From: Primulina eburnea
Taxonomy: Eukaryota; Streptophyta; Magnoliopsida; Lamiales; Gesneriaceae
Reading direction: 5' to 3'
DNA: 64,000 nt
Assembly (NCBI RefSeq): GCF_022965805.1
Contig: NC_133101.1
Location: 13,611,054 to 13,675,053, forward strand
The position numbers were made by a program, and so were the translations under genes. This document shows positions 30,017 to 41,502 of this stretch, one piece after another. Position 1 is the stretch's first letter, and each line of letters begins with the position of its first letter. Below the pieces are notes generated by a model. That model searched no databases and had not been told where the DNA came from. It saw only the letters and a list, made by a program, of their open reading frames with translations.

Positions 30017-32847
30017 TGTAACGTACCGTACTTTTACTACTTGAAATTTGTGGAAAAATTAAAAATTTTATTCAAATAAAACATCCGTACGGTCGTCACC
30101 CAACATTCATAAAATATCTTTAAAATAATCCATCATCAAATAAAAGTTTGCTAAAAGAACGCTGTCTCAAAACGCCTCACATTCAAATCAAAACATCAGA
30201 GTATTTTAAAAGTTTGCATAAACATAAACTTGCGGTCCTCGGGTTAGCCTGCCACTCAGCCCAAGCCTGCCCCTTGGTCGCCACCTCCTGTCTCCTGCTC
30301 ATCGTACTCACCTGCATCGATCAAGTCTAGTGAGTCTAAAGACTCAACACGTATAAACTGGAAATAACGAGTACTACATAATAAAATCGCATGCTTCTTT
30401 AAAATAGGACATACATAACTTTAAATTGGACTTGCATGAACTTCAACTTGAAATAAACTTGAACTTGAACATACATACTACGACGTGCCATGAACATAAA
30501 CCTTTCTTAAACATGCTTTCATACTTCAACATACTTAACTGCATAATTTTACGTGGAGGATGTTTCAAAGCAAGTGACCCTTAACATGATAAACGCCTTA
30601 TCAGACTCACCACAGTACTGGGCTGACAGGGACGTATCCACTGCCACATACATAAGATCTCTGTTCATAATTTAACAAGCCAGTTGATCCACGTTCATAA
30701 TTTAACGCTTCACAACCACGATCTAACCCGTTCATAATTTAACGGGTGGATTGGTCTCCGTTCATGATTTAACGCTTTCCAATCCTTAACTTTCTTTGGT
30801 CACAAGACAATTAGCATACCTCAAAACTTAAACATTTCCTTTGCACGTCGTACATACTTACTTGACGTTGAGGGATTCGTTGGACTTCGACTGGGGCCGT
30901 CACTGCGACATACCAACATGAATTTCATTACTTAACTTGCATTACTTAGACGTAGAAAAATTATACTTACTCGCAAGCTCGATCATATCTTAGGACCCTC
31001 TATAACTTCCCACGACATGACCTTACTAATCCTTGCTCTAAACCATGGCATCAAACTTCAAAGCAAACTATAATATTTTTCCCAAAATAGAAGGACACGG
31101 ACCCCGTACCTACATCCGTGTAGGGGTCAGTATAGGTACTGGAAGTAGACACCGAAAAGAAGCAAAGGCACGGACCCCGTGTCAGGGTCCGGGTGAGGGT
31201 CCGTGTAGGTACTGGAAAAAGACCCTAAATGAAACCCAAAGGCACGGACCCCGTGCCCTCATCCGTGTAGGGGTCCGTGTAGATACTGGAAAAAGACACC
31301 GAGAAGGGAACAAAGGCGCGGACCCCGTGCCCGGGTCCGTGTCAGGGTCCGTGTGCCTACTGTACGTTGATACCTGCGAAAAAACTTATGCACATTCCTA
31401 TCCTCCCAAATGCAACTCAATGGCACAATGTTTAACACCTTATGACCCTTCTTAGGACACCATAATATTGCATCAAAACTTATACAAACACCTCAAACAC
31501 AACGAGCACTATACTACACAATGCAACACCAATTATGCAATTAACATCAATCACTTTCCTACAACTTTAACTAATTCAAACGCCTAACAACGTACATCAA
31601 AACCTTAAAATACACCAAACCTCAATACTAACATGCTTATACGCAGCAACGATCGCCCGTCGGTTTCCAACGAAGCCTGCAACACTGAAACTTCAAGAAT
31701 TATCAATATCATAACTTTTCTGAAACGCAGTTTGAGCAGTCCCACGAAAAACGCCATAACTCACTCAATATTTGTCCAAAAATTTCTAACCATATATCAA
31801 ATCGAAGGTATCGAAAAGTTCTACGTTTTTGCCGTTGAAAGTTTTCCCAAAATATGAACAGAAAAATCGCAGTTTTGACATGAACAGTAAAAACGAGTTT
31901 TAGATCTAAAAATTTCCCTTCGAAATTGATCCGGTTCATGATCCGCTCAAACTACTATCATCATACATAACTTTTAAGCATAAAAACGACGCAATACAAT
32001 ATATGACTTGATCGACACAGCAAGAACATATTATACGTGCCGTTTGATGATAACGTTACCGAAAGACGACACCGAAGCGGAGATGGAGAGAGGCTCGATC
32101 CGGGACGAACGTGTCACCGTTTCTCTTGAAATAAATTCACGAAATCTGCTGGGATTTGAGAGGGAGGGGGGGCGGCTGCTATGCCCTTTGAAGAACCCTA
32201 GTTTTCTCTTTTAAAAAAATAAAACTAGAATGAAACTTGTGTGTGTGCGTTTAGGCGTTACAGGTGTGTGTAAAAGTGTGTTTGTGTGTGTGTGGCGTGT
32301 GTTTTAGATAAATTAGGAGACTAATTGCTTAATTAAAATAATGGTCTACTAATTAAAACACTAACTCACACTTAACTTTTAAATAAAACTCTTTAATTAA
32401 AATATAACACACCATACTAGACTTTAAAAGTTCTAAAATCATAAACTCACAAAAATAATTAAATTTAGGATTCAAAATACTAACATCTCATAAAACACTA
32501 AATTTTAAAAGTTTTAAACTCTTAAAATCACTAACTAAACATTTAGGCTCAAAAATTCTAAAACTCACTAAATTATTTAAAATACCCCCAAACTCAACTT
32601 AAAATAAAATACCATCTTTAAAATTGCCAAAAATCGTCCCCGGGTCTTTTCCTCAATCCCGCCTCGAATGATCGCCTGAAACATGAAACTCGAAAGACGT
32701 TTTAACGTGCATTACATAAATGTAATTAAATTAAAAATAATGCATTTAAATAATTGTGCATGACTAAACTCCTTTTAAAATAAGTTAAATGCTTTAATAA
32801 TTTAAATAGATGCATGGGTTATACGTGTACTGAAATCGGGTTCTACA
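30017..32847 (-). repeat. 5' LTR of the Tekay element
   Basis: 2831 bases, same ends and same length as the 3' LTR. A four-unit hairpin array matches that of the other copy (about 31094-31366). Differences between the two LTRs are mostly single transitions plus a few 1-base indels. Confidence 0.95.
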
Positions 32848-33194
32848 TAAACGCTGGTCACCTCGATAGGAACTCCCTTCACGTAAGTACGCAAGTGTGG
32901 CAGACCGATCGTCTTTTTTTCTTCAACATTGGCAAAGAATTGCCATACCAGGTCGGGGAAATACGGTCCGGCAATATCCAAAATAGGCCCCCATCCAAAC
33001 TTATCGAACTCTGCCCGGAGTGGCACCTCATGGTCAATCCGTGGACGAATAGACCGCTCAACAATGACCGAGTTCCCGTGGAGCGCCGAATACCACTCAA
33101 AATTTTCGAGGCTAGTGAATCTAGAGGCATCAAATGAGGATGAGGAGGAGGAAGCGGCTCAGGCGCGCTTACTAGATTGCTTACGGGGAGGCAT
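32848..33194 (-). pseudogene. Athila-1 envelope-position ORF, N-terminal part
   Basis: It starts at the ATG at 33194 with MPPRKQSSKRA, then an in-frame TGA at codon 12, then a serine run and FDASRFTSLENFEWYSAL. The same pattern (basic start, serine run, FDxxRF) opens the homologous ORF at 61077. The reading continues with GWGPILDIAGPYFPDLVWQFFANVE to the TAAAC duplication, where the Tekay element interrupts it; the frame resumes at 22468. On the minus strand TTCCGATTCACAG at about 33440 could be a splice acceptor for a subgenomic RNA, and the hairpin array is about 450 bases upstream. The ORF is doubly broken (stop and insertion). Confidence 0.8.
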
Positions 33195-34181
33195 GATGAT
33201 TCAAATGAATAGGTTCCAAACCCAACCAATCAAGCACGACAATCTAACAGGGGATGGCAATTAAACCGAACCAATTCAAGCTAAGCCCAACACACCGCAA
33301 TAAAACAATACCCACAGCCAATCAATCCATAACCGAAGCGCGCAACAACAAATTAATCCGAACAAATCACTAACACGAGCCAAATCCAAGAACAATGGAT
33401 ACCCAACAATCAACGCCAAGAATTGAAACACAAACACCAAACTGTGAATCGGAAATAATGTGCCAAAAATTACTTTGTACGGTGGGTTTCTGTGGTGAGT
33501 GGTCGTGACAGCGACGGAGATGGCAACGAGGTGGCGATGGTCGGCTGGAGGCGGCGGGATGAAGGAGAAACGATTTGGGAGTTTAGGGATTTAAGAAAAG
33601 ATGTCGCGATTTTTATTCAGATTCTGCCGAAAATTCTAAGGCACGGACCCTGTGTAGGGGTCTGGATGATTTCAAAAAAATGGAAAATTCTGAGAGGCTT
33701 GGACACGGACCCCGTGTTGGGGTCCGGGGTGTTTCTCAAAATTGAGATTTTAGGGACAAATTGACACGGACCCCGTTTCGGGGTCCGGACACAGGTCCGT
33801 GTGCGCTCGGTAAATCAAGTGAAACATCTTTTTTTTTCTTTTTTTTTCGGAACACTACGAACCAAGTAAACATGTGAAGCAGGAATGTACAATTCTATAC
33901 ATCACAAATAAAAATTGAAATTCAGTCAAGCACACAAACTTCCCTGGCCTATTTGACATTCTTAATCCGCTTGTCCCAATAGAATCCCGACATTTGAGAA
34001 ACCCCACCGTCAATGAATATACTACCTGCAGCACCATTAACTGAGATTAGTCACTAAAAATGCAGAAAATGAAATGAAAGAAAACTAAAATAAAAAAAGA
34101 AAGAAAATTAAAATAAAACACTGGGTTGCCTCCCAGCAAGCGCTAAATTTAGAGTTGATAGCCTGACTGTACTCCCTTGAT
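33195..34181 (-). other. Athila-1 spacer between pol and the envelope-position ORF
   Basis: Apart from the hairpin array it holds no supported gene. There is a T-run near 33828-33849 and a purine-rich minus-strand stretch near 34060-34120. Confidence 0.5.
33638..33812. repeat. Three-unit CACGGACCCC hairpin array upstream of the Athila-1 envelope-position ORF
   Basis: Half-sites start at 33642, 33704 and 33765 (pitch 62 and 61 bp). Units read CACGGACCC(C/T)...GGGGTC(C/T)GG, the last with an extra GGTCCGTGTG. It lies between the integrase end and the envelope-position ORF, at the same place as the array at 60688-60862 in the second Athila-type element. The motif matches this element's own LTR array. 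Confidence 0.85.
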
Positions 34182-35189
34182 TCAGTTTGGATCCTGCAGA
34201 TCCACTGTGGTCGGCTCATCGGGTATGACACCACCATGATAAACCTTCAGCCTATGCCCGTTCACTTTGAAAGCTCCAGTTGCTGCACTAGTGATTTCCA
34301 CTGTCGCATAAGGGAAAACCTGCGTGATTGTGTATGGCCCTGACCACCGTGAACGCAACTTACCTAGCATCAATTTCAGTCGAGAATTATATAACAGGAC
34401 CAGTTGTCCCACCAAAAATTCTCGATGGACGATATTTTGATCATGCCAGCGTTTGGTTTTCTCCTTGTAGAGTTTGGCATTCTCATATGCATCCAACCTA
34501 AACTCGTCCAGTTCATTCAGCTGAAGCACTCTCTCGTCACTTGTGGCTTTAGCATCAAAATTTAAAAATTTCGTAGCCCAATAAGCCTTATGTTCAAGTT
34601 CAAGAGGGAGGTGACACGATTTCTCATACAACAATCTAAAAGGAGACATGTCAATGGGGGTTTTAAAAGCAGTGCGATAAGCCCAAAGTGCATCGTCGAG
34701 TTTGATAGACCATTCTTTCCTTGAAGTACCGACAGCCTTCTCAAGAATGCGTTTAATTTCTCTGTTTGATACCTCGACTTGGTCACTAGTTTGAGGGTGA
34801 TAATGTGTTGCCACCTTATGTCGGACCCCATACTTAGCCAACAAAGTGTCAAATTGTCGATTACAAAAATGAGTACCCTCATCGCTAATAATGGCTCTAG
34901 GTGTGCCAAAACGTGAGAAAATATTTTTCTTGAGAAATTGAACGACAACCCTAGAGTCCTTAGTTTTGCATGCAATAGCCTCAACCCATTTAGAAACGTA
35001 GTCTAGTGCCACCAAAATATACTTGTTCCCAAAAGAAACTGGGAACGGCCCCATGAAATCTATACCCCAGACATCGAAAATTTCACACACCAAAATATTA
35101 GTAAGAGGCAATTCATGTCTCCTAGATATATTACCTGTGCGCTTTGGGCGTTTTGTGACATAATCATGCGCATCCTTAAATAGTGTAGG
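34182..35189 (-). pseudogene. Athila-1 integrase
   Basis: The 309-codon open frame from 35111 covers the catalytic core ([37 protein letters not shown] with D, D and E) and the C-terminal [17 protein letters not shown] block, ending [11 protein letters not shown]...DLQDPN. Upstream in the same frame a TGA (near 35189) replaces the tryptophan of the FYWPTLFK motif. In the zinc-finger region both cysteines of the CxxC pair are lost ([10 protein letters not shown] where the second Athila element has CDKCQRSGN). The protein would join the cDNA to the genome; it cannot be made from this copy. Confidence 0.88.
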
Positions 35190-36711
35190 TCAATAAAAAC
35201 AAGACTGGAGGACTTTGGACGCAGTTCTAGTTGCCCCAAAATGGCCTCCAGTCGGACCAGCATGACAATGAAATAAAATCTCACCTACCTCTTCCTGGGG
35301 AACACATATGCGGTTTATACCGTCTGCACAAATTCTAAACAAATAAGGATCCTCCCACAAATAATATTTCAAGTCTGAGAAAAATTTCTTCTTTTGCTGA
35401 TATGTAAAATGGGGAGGGGTGAACTTACTTGATAGATAATTAACAAAATCGGCATACCATGGTAAACTGTTGATTTCAAAGAGTTGTTCATCTGGGAAAT
35501 CATCGCGAATAAAGTTATTACCTGGAATAGGATTCTCCAATCGCGAGAGATGGTCAGCAACTTGATTCTCTGTTCCCTTTCTATCGATTATCGTCAAATC
35601 AAATTCCTGCAACAGAAGAATCCAGCGAATTAGCTTTGGCTTTGCATCTTTCTTAGCCATCAAATATTTCAAGGCTGAATGATCAGTGTGCACTACAACT
35701 TTGCTCCCTATCAAATATGATCTAAACTTCTCCAGAGCAAAAACCACAGCAAGAAGCTCCTTCTCTGTAGTGGCATAGTTCAGTTGGGCAGCTGACAGTG
35801 TCATACTAGCATAGTAGATGACATGAATGAATTTATCTCTCTTTTGCCCCAACACTGCCCCTAGAGCTGTGTCGCTTGCATCACACATCACCTCAAATGG
35901 CGACCCCCAGTCAGGTGCTATCATCACTGGTGATGTGATCAATTTCTCTTTCAAAACCTGAAATGCCTGCACACACTCATCAGAAAAATCATAACACACA
36001 TCTTTTATCAGCAAAGTAGTCAGTGGCTTAGCAATGCAGGAAAAGTCTTTTATAAAGCGTCTATAGAACCCTGCATGTCCTAGAAAACTACGCACTCCTC
36101 TGATGTTTGTTGGGGCTGGGAGTTTCTCTATCACTTCGATTTTAGCCTTATCAACTTCAATCCCCTTCTCAGAAATTTTGTGCCCCAACACAATTCCCTC
36201 TCTCACCATGAAATGACATTTTTCCCAGTTCAAGACCAAATTCGACTCCCCACATCTCTCCAAGACTTTAGATAGATTAGACAAACACGTATCAAACGAA
36301 GAGCCAGACATAGAAAAATCATCCATGAATATTTCAATGAAATCCTCAATCATGTCATGAAAAATTGCCATCATGCATCGTTGGAAAGTTGCCGGTGCGT
36401 TACATAGCCCAAATGGCATTCGTTTATATGCAAATGTCCCATAAGGACAAGTAAATGTGGTTTTCTCCTGATCCTCAGGGTCATTGGGAATTTGCATATA
36501 ACCCGAATATCCATCCAGGAAACAGTAAAAAAGGATGTCCAGCTAATCTTTCCAACATTTGATCAATAAATGGGAGGGGAAAATGGTCTTTACGGGTGGC
36601 GTCATTAAGTTTTCTATAATCAATACAAATACGCCACCCTGTAACAGTTCTGGTAGGAATTAATTCATTATTTTCGTTCTTTACAACGGTGATCCCACCT
36701 TTTTTCGGCAC
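35190..36711 (-). pseudogene. Athila-1 reverse transcriptase and RNase H
   Basis: From 36711, [15 protein letters not shown] to LERLAGHPF is the RT start (residues up to about 65), then one extra base shifts the frame. The rest continues at 36497 with [23 protein letters not shown], the [10 protein letters not shown] box (catalytic DD intact), the connection domain, and RNase H with [26 protein letters not shown] and [10 protein letters not shown]. The N-terminal integrase HHCC region begins at its end. RNase H activity removes genomic RNA during copying. The shift lies where GYSGYMQIP is expected. Confidence 0.9.
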
Positions 36712-36719
36712 AACTTGTA

Positions 36720-37847
36720 CTGGACTTACCCATCTACTATCAGAAATCGGTAAATAATACTTGCGTCCAGTAGCTTTATCACCTCTTTCTTGACCACCTC
36801 TTGCATAGCTGGGTTCAGACGCCTTTGAGGTTGGGTAGATGTCTTGTGGTCAGCCTCCGTCAGAATTTTGTGCATGCACATGGAGGAGCTCATTCCCTTT
36901 ATGTCTGCAATGCTCCAGCCTATGGCCTTGACATTATCCCTCAAAACACGCAACAGCTTTTCCTCTTCCGTCCCTGTCAAAGTAGAAGAAACTATTATTG
37001 GCAATTTATCATTATCAAGTAAAAATAAATATTTTAAGTGCGAAGAAAGAGGTTTCATCTCTAGAATTGGGGCTTCTTCGATGGATGACTTCAAAGGTCG
37101 TGGGATATGCCCAAGCTCCCCAATCCTCGAGTTTACCGTTTTTGAGATCGGTCTGCCTGCTTCCAGATAATGCATGTATGCCTTAATATCTTCATCCTCC
37201 AACTCTCCTGGACATGAATCAGTCAAACAAATCTCCAAAGGATCTTCACCTATCAATTCCTACAACACACACTCAACAAACTCGTCAGTAGTATCAATTC
37301 TAAAACAATCCGATGTGTCATGAGGGTATTTGATAGATTGGAAAACATTAAACACTACACTTTCATCATTCAACCTCAACACCAACTCACCCTTGTGTAC
37401 GTCAATCAGAGCTTTCCCAGTGGCTAAAAATGGTCTTCCTAAAATAAGAGGAATCTCACGATCTTCTTCCATATCTAACACAACAAAGTCCACTGGGAAA
37501 ATAAACTTGTCAACTTTCACCAACACATCCTCTACAACTCCCCTAGGATATTTAATTGATCTATCAGCTAACTGTAGAGAAATTGTAGTAGATTTCACTT
37601 CACCTATTCCTAGCTTCTCAAAACATGAATAAGGCATTAAATTAATGCTTGCACCTAAGTCACATAACGCCTTGCTAAAGAATGAACTTCCAATAGTGCA
37701 GGGAATAGAGAAACTACCTGGATCCTTAAGCTTTGGGTAATTTATTTTGTAGAATCGCGGAGCATTCCTCTGCTTAACTGTCTCAAAATCAACTAATTTT
37801 CTCTTGTTAGATAAGATCTCCTTAAGAAATTTAGCATAGCATGGCAT
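36720..37847 (-). pseudogene. Athila-1 protease and linker to RT
   Basis: From 37847 the frame has MPCYAKFLKEILSNKRKL and the protease core ALCDLGASINLMP with the family's D-L-G-A active site, then [21 protein letters not shown] follows (near 37257), then the same frame continues as ELIGEDPLEICLTDS to LLDASII, the segment before RT, where a 1-base loss shifts into the RT frame near 36730. The protease would cut the polyprotein. It is intact as a domain but isolated by stops. Confidence 0.88.
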
Positions 37848-38027
37848 TTGAGCTAAAGCCTCTGCAAATGGGATATTTATGAGCAGCTTTTTGAAAATCT
37901 CAAGAAATTTTGAAAACTGAGTATCCAGTTGCCGTTGCTTTGCTCTTTGAGGGAAAGGGAGTGAATTAATATCAACATTGGACTTTGAGTTTAGAGACTT
38001 ACCTTTTTCCCTTGCGTCCTCCGACTT

Positions 38028-39521
38028 TTACTTGGATGATCCCTTCTCCTTCACATCGCTTTCAGTATCCCTTGTTTCCTGCTTTATGGGAGATGTTACT
38101 GTGACGACATTGACACCTTTAAGATTCTTTTCCGTGTCACTAGGTAGTGAACCCGGAGCTCGTGTAGCCATCTGTGTCGCTAACTGCCCTAGTTGAGTCT
38201 CCACTCTTTGCATCATGGCATCATGGTTTTGCCATCTCATCTCATTCCCAGCTATGTATTTTGCGAGATGTCCTCAAGATTTGACTTGCTATCATTTGGC
38301 TTGAAACCGGGTGGCATAGACGGTCCCGCACCTTGCGGAGGTTTAGGTGGTTGCTGAGGAGGCTTTTGCTGTGTAGGATTTTGTGGAGGATTAAAATGTA
38401 GTTGCTCAACAGAATTTTCTGACGATCTCCACCCAAAATTCGGATGACTCCTCCAGCCCGGATGATATGAGAAACTATATGGATTATACGGTTGACGACC
38501 CTGGTTTCCCACATAATTTACTGAGTCCCCTCCAAAGCACTGTATTCCCTCACAAGACATATCCGGCATGAATGGCATGTCACTAGATGATCCGCCAACT
38601 GTCTTACCGCTTCATTGAATCTGATGCACTGGCTTGAATGGTAGTGTTTTTTGTGCTTGTAGCTGTGCCATCTGATGTGTCAACCCATCAAGTTTTGCTG
38701 TAATCGCTGTCAACGCATCCATCTCAAGGAATCTGACTTTCTTTTCCCTCTTGTTATCTTGCCAGCCCACATTGCTCTCTGCCATATTAGATATGATTTC
38801 AAGTGCTGCTGTTGGCGTTTTCCTGTATAAACTTCCGTTTGTTGCTGCATCAAGCATAGATCTCACAGAAGGATCTACCCCATAATAGAATGTCTCATCA
38901 TGCTGGCCTATCGAAAAACCATGCCTCGGGCACATTCTCAACATCTTCTTAAACCTCGCCCATGCTGAATTTAGTGATTCCCCATCTCTCTGCCTAAATG
39001 ATGTGATTTCGTTTCTCAACTAGCCCTTCCCATGTAGTAATAGAACCAGCTGGAAGGTCTCGAAGCCACTCCATAGCTTCTCCTTGCAGAGAGAATGGAA
39101 ATAGTCTGAGTCGAATGGTATCAGTACTCACCCCGTTGCACTTGATTGTATCACAGATCGACATAAAGTTCTCTAGATGTGCATTGGGATCTTCAGATGG
39201 TGATCCCCCGAATTTAACTTGCAGTTGAATCATTTGGATGATGGCGGGTTTAAGTTCAAAAGTATTTGCCTGAATTGTAGGGCGGATAATACTAGAACCA
39301 TAACCTCCAAATGCTGGCCTATGAAGCTCCATTAGAGTGCGTTCATCCTCTTCCCCGGTCATGTCTTCAAATTCTGGTTTTAGGTCTACTTCAGATTCTG
39401 CTTCAGTTTCAGACTCAAAAGCCAAGTTGTTGCTCCTTCTAGCTCTACGGATGCTGCGGAGGGTTCTTTCTATCTCAAGATCAAGTGGCACTAGATTTTT
39501 GACGCCTTGAGCAGGGCTCAT
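38028..39521 (-). pseudogene. gag: Athila-1 Gag
   Basis: The likely start is MSPAQGVKNLVPLDLEIERT at 39521. Capsid-type blocks follow: FELKPAIIQMIQLQVKFGGSP, DTIRLRLFPFSLQGEAMEWL and, after a small deletion/frameshift near 39005, EITSFRQRDGESLNSAWARFK and DETFYYGVDPSVR. A TGA (38612-38614) follows HQIQ. The same frame then gives the PYNPYSFSYHPGWRSHPNF region typical of Athila Gag, without a clear CCHC knuckle. The C-terminal QNHDAMMQRVETQLGQLA is in another frame after 38252. It is homologous to 55210-56500 of the second Athila-type element. It forms virus-like particles in functional copies; this one has at least two shifts and one stop. Confidence 0.88.
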
Positions 39522-39703
39522 ATAACACGAGTTAACCTCTGAAATCAAAAATTTAAGTGCACAATTTAAGCTCCAAAAGAGTGTAAAAATCTGAAACAAA
39601 ATTAATTAAAATACTAAAGATTTAAAAATAAATGAAAAAAAATTAAACTAAGAATAAAAGCTTAGTCTCAAACAAATAATTTATCCTAATATTAAATAAA
39701 TAG

Positions 39704-39721
39704 TCTCCGGCAACGGCGGCA
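39704..39721 (-). other. tRNA-Asp-type primer-binding site of Athila-1
   Basis: The minus strand reads TGCCGCCGTTGCCGGAGA, close to TGGCGCCGTTGCCGGGGA, the complement of plant tRNA-Asp; two to three bases differ. It lies 6 bases from the 5' LTR edge at 39728. The second Athila-type element has the same site at 55094. Confidence 0.8.
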
Positions 39722-39727
39722 AAAACT

Positions 39728-41497
39728 TGACCGACAATTTGAGTTGGGAAAAATTCTAGCAAGCGGACTAGGTCAAGTTATAGTAAATGGACGAAGAGTC
39801 CAAGTATCGATTCTACAGAGACTATTATTTAAGTACTAAGATTTTAAATTATTCGATTTAATCTAGGCAAACGATAATAAGTGATTTGATGATCGATTAA
39901 ACTAATTAAATTAAACTAATTTATGCTAAATTAAAGACTAAAATCAAATTTGCAGAGAAGCTTGGAACTTGGGGATTTTAAAATTTAAGTAAAATGACTG
40001 GGACACACAACGGTAACAAACTCAGATTATTATCACGCACTGGAATTATTTAACTAAAGATTATTCGCTGTCACGATGCAATTCTCTAATTTAATTATAA
40101 ATCTATTTCTAGAATTTATAATCCTATTTTCATTTAACAGTCCAATTATTTCTAATTGAATTTAATTAAACGAAAACGCATTTATCAACGATAGAATTAC
40201 AGCTGTCGTCTAAAATCGTACACTGAAGCCGAATACTATTTCTAGTCGGTTTAACCGTGTGTTGATTAATATTTTCGAAGCTAAATTCAATCTATTGCCC
40301 TTCGAGTCGAGATCGAACGACAAACATGCAAATAATTGGCCAGATTAAAAGCACGAAAATTACGCAAACATAAATCAATAACATGAAATAATTTTATAAA
40401 TCAAACAATCCAACGAATAACCAAAATCAATCGTTTGTCCCTATCATAGTCCCGATCACAAGAAAACTACTCCATAAATTCAAAATTAAAATCAAATTTG
40501 AAATTCGAATTCATGACTGAAAATAAGAAAACGAAAGAGAAGAGNNNNNNNNNNNNNNNNNNNNNNNNNNNNNNNNNNNNNNNNNNNNNNNNNNNNNNNN
40601 NNNNNNNNNNNNNNNNNNNNNNNNNNNNNNNNNNNNNNNNNNNNNNNNNNNNNNNNNNNNNNNNNNNNNNNNNNNNNNNNNNNNNNNNNNNNNNNNNNNN
40701 NNNNNNNNNNNNNNNNNNNNNNNNNNNNNNNNNNNNNNNNNNNNNNNNNNNNNNNNNNNNNNNNNNNNNNNNNNNNNNNNNNNNNNNNNNNNNNNNNNNN
40801 NATCTCAGTGATGGTGCGCGGTTCCTGCGTGTAAAGTGCGCGGTTTCCTCTCGTCTCTCCCAAGCCGTCGCCGTCTTCAAAAGTATGCAAGTTCTTGCCT
40901 TTTTCTCTAAAAAGTCGGACGCCCAAGGTTTTCGATCTCCCCCCAAAAGTCCACTTCTATCTTTTATTTTTCTCTTTTATTCTTCCAAATCTTCGAGAAA
41001 TCTGATCTCCAAATCATGTACACGGACCCCGTGTAAGCCTGCGGATCGGGGCCCATGTAAGTTCGATTAATTTATTTTTCCAGGAGGCATCAGACACGAA
41101 CCTCGTGTAGGGGTCCGTAGTCAGGTCCGTGTATTTGCGCAACTTTTCTTCTCAAGATTGATGCTGACACGGACCCCTACACGGGGCCCGTCTTCGGGTC
41201 CGGATCCGTACGGTTGCACTCTTCTTTGATGATAATTGACACGGACCCTTGGATGGGGTCCATGTAAGGGTCTGGAATTTGGCCTTTGTCTTGTTTTCCT
41301 ATTTTTCCGCGTATTTCTGACGTGGCGTTGCGAGGCTTGACTTTCTTTTGAATTCTTTGGCTTTTATTATCTTTTGGTCAAACCTGCAAATAACCATAAT
41401 GAGACGAAATAAGCGCGAAACTCGGAATAAAAACGCCAGATAAGCACGAATACGACAAAATAAAGACCCTAAAATGATATATAATTCGTGCTTATCA
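39728..41497 (-). repeat. 5' LTR of Athila-type element 1, with an assembly gap
   Basis: It matches the 3' LTR closely along its length. It reads TGATAAGCACG...TCGGTCA on the minus strand. Including 257 N it is 1770 bases; without them 1513, against 1516 for the other LTR. It holds a copy of the hairpin array at about 41021-41280. Confidence 0.9.
40545..40801. other. Run of 257 N (assembly gap)
   Basis: It lies inside the 5' LTR of Athila-1. The other LTR has only three bases (AAA) between the same flanks (GAAAGAGAAGAG and ATCTCAGTGATGG). The gap length is therefore probably artificial. Apparent ORFs across it are not real. Confidence 0.95.
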
Positions 41498-41502
41498 ATT
41501 CC

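Larger units (their letters stand above)
22469..32847 (-). mobile_element. Nearly complete Tekay/Del chromovirus (Ty3/Gypsy), nested in Athila-1
   Basis: Two LTRs of 2831 bases each (22469-25299 and 30017-32847) end TGTAGAACC...CGTTACA on the minus strand. The 5-base duplication TAAAC is present on both sides (22464-22468, 32848-32852). Primer site, gag, pol and polypurine tract are all in order. The chromodomain-like C-terminus of pol and the iMet primer site place it in the chromovirus Tekay/Del lineage. In the first ~950 bases the two LTRs differ at about a dozen positions by eye (about 1.2%), so insertion is fairly young. Gag carries a stop and the gag-pol frame is broken once. Confidence 0.95.
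18415..41497 (-). mobile_element. Athila-type Gypsy retrotransposon, interrupted by a nested Tekay element
   Basis: LTRs at 18415-19930 (3') and 39728-41497 (5') share TGAT...TCA ends and are flanked by the same 5-base duplication, ATTCC (18410-18414 and 41498-41502). Reading the minus strand, the order is 5' LTR, tRNA-Asp-type primer site (39704-39721), gag, protease, RT-RNase H, integrase, hairpin array, envelope-position ORF, polypurine tract, 3' LTR. That is the Athila layout. Without the inserted 10.4-kb element and the gap it is about 12.4 kb. Gag-pol is broken by at least four stops and several frameshifts. It is clearly more decayed than the Tekay element inside it, as expected from the nesting order. 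Confidence 0.9.

Noticed and set aside
40467..41070. ORFs spanning the N-run, both strands
   Set aside because: They exist only because N was read through; the matching LTR has no such frames.
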